Below, in pieces: positions 1-4,573 of a stretch of 6,033 nt of DNA. The translations under genes and the position numbers were made by a program. This stretch comes from Oscillospiraceae bacterium (GTDB lineage: Bacteria; Bacillota; Clostridia; Oscillospirales; Ruminococcaceae): assembly GCA_015067375.1 (NCBI GenBank), contig SVMQ01000143.1, positions 1 to 6,033 on the forward strand, in the 5' to 3' direction. The notes under the pieces were generated by a model. That model had not been told where the DNA came from, made no database searches, and was given only the letters and a program-made list of their open reading frames with translations. The number at the start of each line of letters is the position of its first letter. Within the stretch, counting starts at the first letter, position 1.

Positions 1-451
1 TGCGGATGGCAACGATGCCTGCAGGCATATTGCCGATCATCTTTGTGATGGTGAAAACGGAGACCTTCTTGTTGCCCTTGTTGTGGTAGGACAGGCGCTC
101 CTCCTCGGTGGTGCAGATGCCGCCGATGCCGCTGCCGATAACTGTGCCGACGCGGAACGGGTCGAGATCCTTGAAATCGGTGCCTGCATCCTTGAGCGCG
201 TTCATGGCAGCGTACACCGCATACTGAACGATGATGTCGTTTCTGCGAAGCTCCTTCTTGTCGAAGTACTCGGATGCGTCAAAATCCTTTACCTTTGCAA
301 CGATGCCGAGGTTCTCGGGATCCTGCTCGCCGAACCATGGCGCAAGCTCAAAGCCGTGATTGCCTGCCATGAGGTTGTTCCAAAGCTCCTCAACGGTGTT
401 TCCGCAGGGAGTAACTGCACCAAGTCCTGTAATTACAACTCGTCTTTCCAT
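1..451 (-). CDS. fabF: 3-oxoacyl-ACP synthase II (FabF), N-terminal 150 codons, cut by window edge
   Basis: FabF is the cytosolic condensing enzyme that elongates acyl-ACP with malonyl-ACP. Visible residues begin MERRVVITGLGAVTPCG (1-17), the classic N-terminal beta strand of the KAS I/II family, and include GTVIGSGIGG (102-111) and the segment ending MPAGIVAIR (142-150). The family is usually about 410 residues, so only the first third is present. The catalytic Cys, expected a little past residue 160, and both active-site His lie off the left edge, so activity cannot be judged. The ATG at 451 is supported by a GGAGGA Shine-Dalgarno (plus-strand 462-467) 10 nt upstream and by the conserved family start. 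It follows fabG on the same strand across a 322-nt gap filled with hairpins, so it may have its own promoter or a structured leader. Family assignment is firm; KAS II rather than KAS I is the likely reading. Confidence 0.95.
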   Translation of the reverse strand, partial: MERRVVITGLGAVTPCGNTVEELWNNLMAGNHGFELAPWFGEQDPENLGIVAKVKDFDASEYFDKKELRRNDIIVQYAVYAAMNALKDAGTDFKDLDPFRVGTVIGSGIGGICTTEEERLSYHNKGNKKVSVFTITKMIGNMPAGIVAIR

Positions 452-527
452 TAAGTTTAGTTCCTCCGATATAATGAATTATGTGTTATCTGTATTTATT
501 TGAATTGCAAACGCGTTCGCAGCAGAC

Positions 528-588
528 GGACACAGCATACGAAGTATGCGCACGCGACCGCTTGCGGTCGCTTTGGCGAGCCGTGTCC
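528..588. repeat. Branched palindromic element (outer stem enclosing two hairpins)
   Basis: The outer arms 528-536 and 580-588 (GGACACAGC / GCCGTGTCC) are complementary at 8 of 9 positions, with 6 perfect pairs at the base. Inside are hairpin 1, GCATAC-GAA-GTATGC (535-549), and hairpin 2, a 7-bp stem with a CTTG loop (554-571). Hairpin 1 and the inner two pairs of the outer stem compete for 535-536, so the fold is either a three-way junction with a 6-bp base or a longer outer stem. The structure is read directly from the sequence. The compact, self-contained palindromic design looks like a dispersed intergenic repeat (REP/MITE-like), but only a genome search could prove copy number. Confidence 0.6.
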
Positions 589-590
589 CT

Positions 591-620
591 ACAACATCCG
601 CCGAAAACGGGGGATGATGT
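591..620. repeat. Stem-loop with AAAA loop
   Basis: Arms 591-603 and 608-620 pair at 11 of 13 positions (A-A and G-G mismatches) around an AAAA loop. It abuts the branched element to its left. There is no T tract on either side, so it is not a standard intrinsic terminator. It may be part of the same repeat unit. Confidence 0.55.
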
Positions 621-693
621 AGATTTCACGAACACCGCGCCTATAAATTATCGTCCACCCGAAAAACGGGGAGAAGCGTACAAATGCAAGGAA

Positions 694-733
694 ACCGTGC
701 TATGGCTAGGCTTTGTGCCTGCCATAGTGCGGT
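694..733. repeat. Long imperfect hairpin, 17 pairs with one bulge
   Basis: Arms 694-711 and 717-733 form 17 pairs, two of them G-T wobbles, with a single bulged T at 707 and a 5-nt loop (712-716). It lies 41 nt downstream of the fabG stop in the fabG transcript direction. No T run follows in that direction, so a terminator call is not supported; mRNA stabilisation or a mobile repeat are alternatives. The right arm shares the word GCCATA(G/A)TGCGGT (721-733) with the reverse complement of 2998-3010 in the fabH-fabD gap, 12 of 13 identical, hinting at a common repeat family. Confidence 0.6.
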
Positions 734-773
734 TGACGCAGCAGGTGTGCGCTTATCGCCGTTTTTCCGTTTT

Positions 774-1517
774 TTACATGCTTAATCCGCCGCTGATCTC
801 GATTACCTGTCCTGTTACGTAGGATGCGTCGTCGCTGCAAAGGAACGATACGACGGAAGCAACCTCCTCAGGCTGACCGTAGCGCTTCATGGCGATCATC
901 TGCAGCATTGCGTTCTTCTGCTCGTCTGTCAGCTTGTCAGTCATGGGAGTCTGGATGAAGCCGGGTGCTACCGCGTTGCAGGTGATGCCGCGGCTGCCGA
1001 ACTCCTTGGCGGTGGTCTTTGTCATGGCAATAACAGCGCCCTTGGACGCGGAATAGTTCATCTGACCGGGGTTGCCGTAAAGTCCTGCAACGGAAGCAAG
1101 ATTTACGATACGACCGCTCTTCTGGCGCATCATGATAGCCGCGCACAGCTTGGTCATGTTGAACACGGACTTCTGGTTGATGCGGATGACCATGTCGTAT
1201 ACATCCTCGTCCATGCGCACCATCAGACCGTCGCGCGTGATGCCCGCGTTGTTTACAAGCACGTCAACAGTGCCGAACTGCTCCTTGACCCACTTTACCA
1301 TAGCCTCGCACTGCGCATAGTCGGACACGTCCGCCGCGTAGCACTCCGCTCTTACGCCGAACTCGCGGCAGGCTGCCGCCACCTCAGCGCCTGCGGTGTC
1401 GAGAACTTCCTGTGAAACGTCGTTGATGACGATGTTGCAGCCGTCCTTTGCAAGTCGCTTTGCGATAGCCGCGCCGATTCCACGGCTGGAGCCTGTGATG
1501 ATTGCTGTTTTTGCCAT
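774..1517 (-). CDS. fabG: 3-oxoacyl-ACP reductase (FabG)
   Basis: NADPH-dependent reduction of 3-ketoacyl-ACP to 3-hydroxyacyl-ACP, the first reductive step of the FAS II cycle, in the cytosol. The 247-residue product is a typical-length classical SDR. It shows TGSSRGIG (8-15, cofactor-binding glycine motif), NNAG (89-92) and the catalytic set Asn114, Ser142, Tyr155 (in YSASK) and Lys159, with PG at 185-186 after the active site and the usual C-terminal VTGQVIEISGGLSM. The ATG at 1517 is chosen because AAAGGA (plus 1526-1531) lies 8 nt upstream and the protein then starts at the family's normal first strand; an upstream GTG at 1550 would add 11 residues without a better ribosome site. It lies between fabH and fabF on the same strand, which supports the FAS II role over a generic SDR, though SDR substrate cannot be proved from sequence alone. 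Confidence 0.96.
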   Translation of the reverse strand: MAKTAIITGSSRGIGAAIAKRLAKDGCNIVINDVSQEVLDTAGAEVAAACREFGVRAECYAADVSDYAQCEAMVKWVKEQFGTVDVLVNNAGITRDGLMVRMDEDVYDMVIRINQKSVFNMTKLCAAIMMRQKSGRIVNLASVAGLYGNPGQMNYSASKGAVIAMTKTTAKEFGSRGITCNAVAPGFIQTPMTDKLTDEQKNAMLQMIAMKRYGQPEEVASVVSFLCSDDASYVTGQVIEISGGLSM

Positions 1518-1605
1518 AAATATTTTCCTTTCTGTCTTATCTGTGGTCACCTCTGAAAACCTCCCTCACGGCATTATTTCTATTCGCAGTAGCATCTGCC
1601 GCGTC

Positions 1606-1645
1606 AGAAGACCTTGAAATACACCAAGTATTACTGCGGTCTTCT
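1606..1645. repeat. Stem-loop at the distal end of repeat copy B
   Basis: AGAAGACC (1606-1613) pairs perfectly with GGTCTTCT (1638-1645), enclosing 24 nt that include a second, 5-bp hairpin (AATAC 1618-1622 with GTATT 1628-1632). Half of the outer stem lies just beyond the part shared with copy A. No T run follows it in the fabH transcript direction, so it is not called a terminator. Confidence 0.5.
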
Positions 1646-1711
1646 TCCTTGCAGCTGATACAGCTCATGTACGAAATACTGCTCGTGTTCCGTTTTTCAG
1701 AGATGCCCTTA
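1612..1711 (-). repeat. Dispersed ~100-bp intergenic element, copy B (downstream of fabH)
   Basis: Read on the minus strand, this copy begins TAAGGGCATCTCTGAAAAAC and ends at CAAGG. It aligns with plus-strand 5929-6027 at roughly 80% identity with one small gap, including a near-exact core AAGGAAGAA(G/A)ACCGCAGTAATACTTG. It starts 8 nt after the fabH stop and lies in the fabH sense direction, exactly as copy A lies after aroK. Internally a 5-bp hairpin with a 3-nt loop (1653-1665) is visible, and the end overlaps a larger stem (1606-1645). It encodes no plausible protein. Function unknown; it could be a non-autonomous mobile repeat, a transcript 3'-end element or a small-RNA remnant. Confidence 0.75.
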
Positions 1712-1719
1712 TGTTAATG

Positions 1720-2718
1720 TCAGAATTCCATGATTATCGCGCCGTAGGTAAGTCCCGCGCCGAAGCCGACAAAGCATATCTTCATGCCCTTGTGCAGCCT
1801 GCCTGCCCTGTTAAGCTCGTCAAGAGCCACGGGGATGCACGCGCTGGAAACATTGCCCAGCCGCTGGATATTGGTGTACACCTTATCGGGGTCAACGCCC
1901 AGCATCTCGGTAGCCTTCTTGATGATGCGCAGGTTAGCCTGATGCGGTATAACAAGGTCGATGTCCTCGATATTCCAGCCGCTCTGCTCCGCAACATTGC
2001 GCACCGCCTTGTTCATCGCGTTTACGGCGAACTTGTATACGGCGTGTCCGTCGGACTGCAGGTAGTTCTTCTTCGCGTGGGTATCGAAGCGGTTGTTATA
2101 GAAAGGAGCGTCGTCCTCGAAGAAAGGACAGTTGCTCTGGTAGTTTATCTTGCAGTACAGCGCCTCGAAATCGTCGCCCGACGCGCCGAGCATGGAATAG
2201 AACTCCTTGTCCGACCTGCGCACTACCGCCGCACCTGCCGCGTCACCGAAAAGGATGCACATTGAGCGGTCGGTGTAGTCCTGCTGTGCGGACAGCTTCT
2301 CCGTCGCCACGACAAGGATGGTCTTGTAGTGGTCGGTGGCGAGGTACTTCTGTGCAACGTCCAGCGCTGTGATGAAGCCTGTGCAGGCGCTGTTCACGTC
2401 GATGCACGCAGCGTTCTCCGCGCCGATGTCCTTCTGGATAAGGCACGCCATGCAGGGATAGAAGAAATCGGGCGAGCAGGAAGAAACGATGATGAGGTCG
2501 ATATCCTTTGCGTCGAGCTTTGCGTTCTCAAGAGCCGCCTCAGCCGCCTTGACGCCCATGTAGTAGTTGGGCTTGTCCGTCAGGATGCGGCGCTCCTTGA
2601 TACCTGTGCGGGGAGTTATCCACTCGTCGGAGGTGTCCAGAAACTCCGAAAACTTGTTGTTGTCAGCAACAAACTCGGGCACATAGCTGCCTGTTCCGAT
2701 AAATTCAATACCAAACAT
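1720..2718 (-). CDS. fabH: 3-oxoacyl-ACP synthase III (FabH)
   Basis: Initiating condensing enzyme of FAS II: joins an acyl-CoA primer, usually acetyl- or a branched acyl-CoA, to malonyl-ACP. The 332-residue product shows the TSDEWI..RTGI block (29-40), the catalytic Cys112 in SACTGF, His259 in PHQAN (258-262) and Asn289 in GNVSSA (288-293), the complete Cys-His-Asn triad, and the C-terminal GFGAGLTYGAIIM. It is somewhat longer than the ~312-317 residues of well-known FabH proteins; the extra length lies mainly between residues about 185 and 220, a Cys- and Phe-containing insert before the His-bearing half. The ATG at 2718 is chosen over an adjacent in-frame TTG at 2721 because AAGGAG (plus 2726-2731) lies 7 nt upstream. 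It is first of the leftward fab genes and divergent from fabD. Primer preference cannot be told from sequence. Confidence 0.96.
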   Translation of the reverse strand: MFGIEFIGTGSYVPEFVADNNKFSEFLDTSDEWITPRTGIKERRILTDKPNYYMGVKAAEAALENAKLDAKDIDLIIVSSCSPDFFYPCMACLIQKDIGAENAACIDVNSACTGFITALDVAQKYLATDHYKTILVVATEKLSAQQDYTDRSMCILFGDAAGAAVVRRSDKEFYSMLGASGDDFEALYCKINYQSNCPFFEDDAPFYNNRFDTHAKKNYLQSDGHAVYKFAVNAMNKAVRNVAEQSGWNIEDIDLVIPHQANLRIIKKATEMLGVDPDKVYTNIQRLGNVSSACIPVALDELNRAGRLHKGMKICFVGFGAGLTYGAIIMEF

Positions 2719-2762
2719 CAAAATTCTCCTTGATTTTCTTGTCGTAATAATGTATAATAATA

Positions 2763-3208
2763 ATGTTCAGCGCTCGGGGCGCAACATTGATGTGCAAATA
2801 TCAGCTCATCCGCCGCTTTGCAGCAGCCGAACGAACGCGCGTCATGCAAGGGTATGACAGTACATCCGCACACAGGCATATAGTGTGACGTTTTGCACCA
2901 AGATATTCACAATGGCAACACCGCACAAATACCACCTTTGGGTTTTGTGCACACCTTGCTTGCATCTTTTCCGTTATCTTGCACAAATTCTCCATTGACC
3001 GCATTATGGCTACGCCAAAACGCTGCGTCAGCCTGCCTGCGCAAGGCAAACGTAGTTTGCAGTGTTGTCGCTTGCGACAATACGTACAATCTAACGAAAA
3101 AACTGACAGAGCAATAGCGTTTTGCACGAAGTGCATAATGCGTGTACAAATATTTGTGCAGTGTTGCCAATAAACTTTGTGCAAAATGTATGCATCTGTG
3201 CTGAACAT
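2763..3208. mobile_element. Putative MITE-like/palindromic repeat block, 446 bp, with inverted ends
   Basis: The ends are perfect 9-bp inverted repeats, ATGTTCAGC (2763-2771) and GCTGAACAT (3200-3208), and the similarity seems to continue weakly inward for about 40 nt. A second inverted pair, 2913-2931 versus 3151-3169, matches at 18 of 19 positions. The word TTGTGCA or TTTTGCAC and its variants recur about eight times. There is no transposase and no clear target-site duplication (flanks AATAATA and ACCATTT do not match), so mobility is inferred from architecture only. Alternatives are a nested cluster of several small repeats, or a large regulatory or structured RNA locus. Confidence 0.4.
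3007..3135. repeat. Array of mini-hairpins with GNA triloops and a CTTG tetraloop
   Basis: Within 129 nt there are: TGGC-TAC-GCCA (3007-3017, a GTA loop on the minus strand); GCCT-GCGCA-AGGC (3035-3047); GCAAAC-GTA-GTTTGC (3046-3060); TTGTCG-CTTG-CGACAA (3065-3080); and TGCAC-GAA-GTGCA (3123-3135). C-GNA-G loops are known to make exceptionally stable DNA mini-hairpins, and G(CUUG)C is a known stable RNA tetraloop. The same two loop types occur at 535-549 and 554-571, suggesting one repeat family in both gaps. Confidence 0.6.
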
Positions 3209-3276
3209 ACCATTTTATATTTTAACCCATTATTATGAATTTGTCAACTGTTTCAGGATGATTTCATTAACTAATC

Positions 3277-3299
3277 GTGAAAATAGTCTATTTTTTCAC
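3277..3299. promoter_or_regulatory. Dyad overlapping the fabD -35 (candidate operator)
   Basis: GTGAAAATAG (3277-3286) faces CTATTTTTTCAC (3288-3299). The core AATAG-T-CTATT (3282-3292) is a perfect palindrome around T3287, and the outer GTGA/TCAC also match with a 2-nt offset. It overlaps the proposed fabD -35, where a repressor would block polymerase. It does not match the FapR or FabT consensus as I know them, so any regulator is unidentified. Confidence 0.35.
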
Positions 3300-3323
3300 A
3301 CGCGCAAACCAATTTATTGTAAT
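3295..3323 (+). promoter_or_regulatory. Candidate sigma-A-type promoter for fabD
   Basis: TTCACA (3295-3300) matches the -35 consensus at 5 of 6 positions, and TGTAAT (3318-3323) matches the -10 at 5 of 6, with an ideal 17-nt spacer. Transcription would start near 3330, giving a leader of about 20 nt that contains the ribosome site GGAGG (3338-3342). Read from sequence only. Confidence 0.55.
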
Positions 3324-3337
3324 TAATTTATATTTTT

Positions 3338-3342
3338 GGAGG
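3338..3342 (+). promoter_or_regulatory. Shine-Dalgarno site that fixes the fabD start
   Basis: GGAGG sits 8 nt before the ATG at 3351. An in-frame TTG at 3336 overlaps this site and so cannot be the start served by it; this places the FabD N-terminus at MKTVFLFSGQGSQ. Confidence 0.85.
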
Positions 3343-3350
3343 TAAAACCA

Positions 3351-4271
3351 ATGAAAACAGTATTTTTATTCTCGGGTCAGGGCAGTCAGTACCCCGCAAT
3401 GGGCGCGGAGCTTGCGGAGCGTTTTTCCGCGAGCAGGCAGATACTTGAGTGCGGCTCGGACATCATGGGCTTCGACCTGATGAAGAAGATAAACGAAGCA
3501 ACCCCCGAGGAGCTTGCCCAGACAAGGCTCTCACAGCCTGCCATCTTCACCGCGTCGCTGCTTGCGCTGACCGCGGCAAGAGAGAGCGGCATCGACAACT
3601 GCGCCGTTGCAGGTCACTCCCTCGGCGAATATGCGGCGATGTACGCCAGCGGTATGCTCTCCCTTGAGGACGCATACAAGGCTATCAAGCTGAGAAGCGA
3701 GGCTATGGCAAAGGCTGCCGAGGCAACAGGCGGAAGTATGGCGGCTATCCTCCGCTCCGACAACGCGACCATCGAAAAGGTGCTGTCCGAGGTAAACGGC
3801 TTCTGCGCTCCCGCAAACTACAACAGCCCCGAGCAGACCGTAATTGCAGGCGAGGCTGCCGCTATCGACGAGGCTATCGAAAAGCTGTCCGCGCTCAAGG
3901 CGCGCTGCGTAAAGCTTGCGGTGTCCGCGGCCTTCCACACAAAGCTGATGGCAGGCGCTGCCGAGGAATTCAAGGCGGCTGTTTCGGGCTTCAAGTTCAA
4001 TGCGCCCAACTGCGACTTCTACGCAAACCTCTACGGCAGGAAGCTGGAGGACTTCTCCGATATGCCCTCCTACCTCGCGGCGCACATCTGCTCGCCCGTT
4101 AAGTTCGTGGACGAGATGAACGCCATGAACGAGGCAGGCATCGAGGCCTATGTGGAGCTTGGCCCCAACAAGGTGCTTACAGGTCTTGTTAAAAAGACAT
4201 TCAAGGGCGCAAACGCCGTCAATATCGAGAACAACGAAACTCTCGAAAAGGCGCTTGAGGCTCTGAAATAA
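3351..4271 (+). CDS. fabD: Malonyl-CoA:ACP transacylase (FabD)
   Basis: Transfers malonyl from CoA to the phosphopantetheine arm of ACP, supplying the extender for FabH and FabF. The 306-residue product, normal for the family, starts MKTVFLFSGQGSQ with the oxyanion-hole GQGSQ (9-13). It has the nucleophile Ser90 in GHSLGEYAA (88-96), Arg115 for the malonyl carboxylate (in KLRSEAM), the catalytic His196 in FHTKLM, and the C-terminal ELGPNKVLTGLVKK (269-282). Lys251 stands in the SPVKF segment where the E. coli enzyme has Gln; variation there is, to my knowledge, common. Transcription is divergent from fabH, so this gene is outside the fabH-G-F run though clearly of the same pathway; a good promoter precedes it. 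A 302-nt gap separates it from aroE, so cotranscription with the aro genes is uncertain. Confidence 0.97.
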   Translation: MKTVFLFSGQGSQYPAMGAELAERFSASRQILECGSDIMGFDLMKKINEATPEELAQTRLSQPAIFTASLLALTAARESGIDNCAVAGHSLGEYAAMYASGMLSLEDAYKAIKLRSEAMAKAAEATGGSMAAILRSDNATIEKVLSEVNGFCAPANYNSPEQTVIAGEAAAIDEAIEKLSALKARCVKLAVSAAFHTKLMAGAAEEFKAAVSGFKFNAPNCDFYANLYGRKLEDFSDMPSYLAAHICSPVKFVDEMNAMNEAGIEAYVELGPNKVLTGLVKKTFKGANAVNIENNETLEKALEALK

Positions 4272-4409
4272 TATACAGCGAGTTATTTCATCAACAGCAT
4301 ATAACATTCTGTATCGCATTTTCGCGGCACTTCGACTGAGATCGGCGCACAAAGCAATATACAGCAAGTAATTTTATTTAAGCGATATTACTTACAGTAT
4401 CACATTTCA
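4270..4409. repeat. Degenerate tandem duplication, period 86 bp, with paired hairpins
   Basis: AATATACAGCGAGTTATTTC (from 4270, overlapping the fabD stop codon) recurs as AATATACAGCAAGTAATTTT from 4356. Similarity without gaps continues to about 4323 and 4409 at roughly two thirds identity, so the offset is exactly 86 bp. In each copy the arms sit at the same place: GTTAT (4282-4286) with ATAAC (4301-4305), and GTAAT (4368-4372) with ATTAC (4387-4391), both with a 14-nt loop. The T-to-A change in one arm is matched by an A-to-T change in the other. A fainter third similarity (ATATACAATCAGTTAT, 4486-4501) is out of register. Confidence 0.5.
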
Positions 4410-4573
4410 TCTGAAAACAGCGCATATCCAACCAACCTCGGGAGCGTGAGCGCTCCCGAAAACTCGTTGTATCAGCCGCGGATTTATATACAATCAGTTA
4501 TCAGCATTGCAGATTATACAGAATGTAGCACAATATCACAAAACAAAACGTAATAACACAAAGGAGTTATACA
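4272..4573. other. fabD-aroE intergenic region, 302 nt, no gene
   Basis: Apart from the 86-bp duplication and one GC-rich stem-loop, the region is AT-rich with no credible open frame. The fabD stop is not followed by a recognisable intrinsic terminator. A promoter for aroE is expected within about 4460-4550, but the best matches (for example TTGCAG 4507-4512 with CACAAT 4529-4534, spacing 16) are weak and I do not call one. Confidence 0.6.
4438..4459. repeat. GC-rich 9-bp stem-loop, no T tract
   Basis: TCGGGAGCG (4438-4446) and CGCTCCCGA (4451-4459) pair perfectly around a TGAG loop. It would be a very stable hairpin about 170 nt after the fabD stop and 115 nt before aroE. On the plus strand it is followed by AAAACTCGTTG rather than a T run, so a standard Rho-independent terminator is not supported; processing or attenuation roles are possible. 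Confidence 0.55.

Larger units (their letters stand above)
452..773. other. fabG-fabF intergenic region, 322 nt, no gene, dense in inverted repeats
   Basis: No credible coding region is seen; a plus-strand open frame at 481-822 runs into the 3' end of fabG with no ribosome site and reads across palindromes. The gap holds a branched palindrome (528-588), a 13-position stem-loop (591-620), a small CCCG-AAAAA-CGGG hairpin (658-670) and a long 17-pair hairpin (694-733). The last ~50 nt before fabF are AT-rich and could hold a promoter: a minus-strand CATAAT (plus 479-484) resembles a -10, but no good -35 sits at the right distance, so I do not call one. If fabG and fabF are cotranscribed, all of this would be in the mRNA between them. 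No classical terminator (GC stem followed by a T run) is visible in the minus direction. Confidence 0.7.
1518..1719. other. fabH-fabG intergenic region, 202 nt, half occupied by a repeat
   Basis: No gene is seen. Positions 1612-1711 are copy B of a ~100-bp repeat also found after aroK. The remaining 94 nt (1518-1611) contain the fabG ribosome site and no clear promoter or terminator that I can support. A gap of this size inside a fab gene run is wide compared with the near-abutting genes common in such clusters. Confidence 0.6.
2719..3350. other. Divergent fabH-fabD intergenic region, 632 nt, no supported gene
   Basis: The region separates the leftward fabH transcript from rightward fabD. 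Positions 2763-3208 form a repeat-rich block with inverted ends. The left 40 nt hold the fabH ribosome site and an AT-rich stretch with a minus-strand TATTAT (plus 2754-2759), which could be a -10, but the only -35-like word (TTGCGC) is 19 nt away and lies inside the block, so no fabH promoter is called. The right 142 nt hold a good fabD promoter. A 135-codon minus-strand open frame (3208-2801) spans nearly the whole block, but it has no ribosome site, is Cys-rich with no recognisable domain, and runs through the hairpins, so it is not accepted as a gene. Confidence 0.65.

Noticed and set aside
83..454. 123-codon open frame antisense to fabF
   Set aside because: Shadow of the FabF N-terminal coding frame, with Ala/Asp-rich artefact composition at its start.
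452..773. Riboswitch or T-box leader ahead of fabF
   Set aside because: Structure is abundant, but no conserved core of a known riboswitch or T-box (such as the antiterminator T-box sequence) could be recognised, and no terminator precedes fabF.
481..822. 113-codon plus-strand open frame in the fabG-fabF gap
   Set aside because: It reads through the palindromic elements into the complement of the fabG 3' end, has no Shine-Dalgarno and no recognisable product.
1518..1550. Upstream GTG start for fabG adding 11 residues
   Set aside because: The ATG at 1517 has AAAGGA 8 nt upstream and gives the canonical SDR N-terminus; the added residues overlap that ribosome site.
1711..2265. 184-codon open frame antisense to fabH
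   Set aside because: Shadow of the FabH coding frame; low-complexity Val/Leu/Arg composition and no ribosome site.
3020..3135. Possible CRISPR array suggested by serial short hairpins
   Set aside because: The hairpins differ in sequence and spacing; there are no identical repeats with regular unique spacers and no cas genes.
2801..3208. 135-codon minus-strand open frame filling the fabH-fabD repeat block
   Set aside because: It starts at an ATG formed by the end inverted repeat, has no Shine-Dalgarno, is Cys/Arg-rich with no recognisable domain, and passes through several perfect hairpins. Overlapping open frames exist on both strands in the same block. Conservation with low dN/dS in relatives would change this.
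3531..4367. 278-codon open frame antisense to fabD
   Set aside because: A GC-rich coding sequence leaves long open frames on its complement. The product shows no family motif, and the true gene on the plus strand has every FabD catalytic residue.
4438..4459. Intrinsic terminator after fabD
   Set aside because: The stem is strong but no T tract follows on the plus strand, so it is recorded only as a stem-loop.
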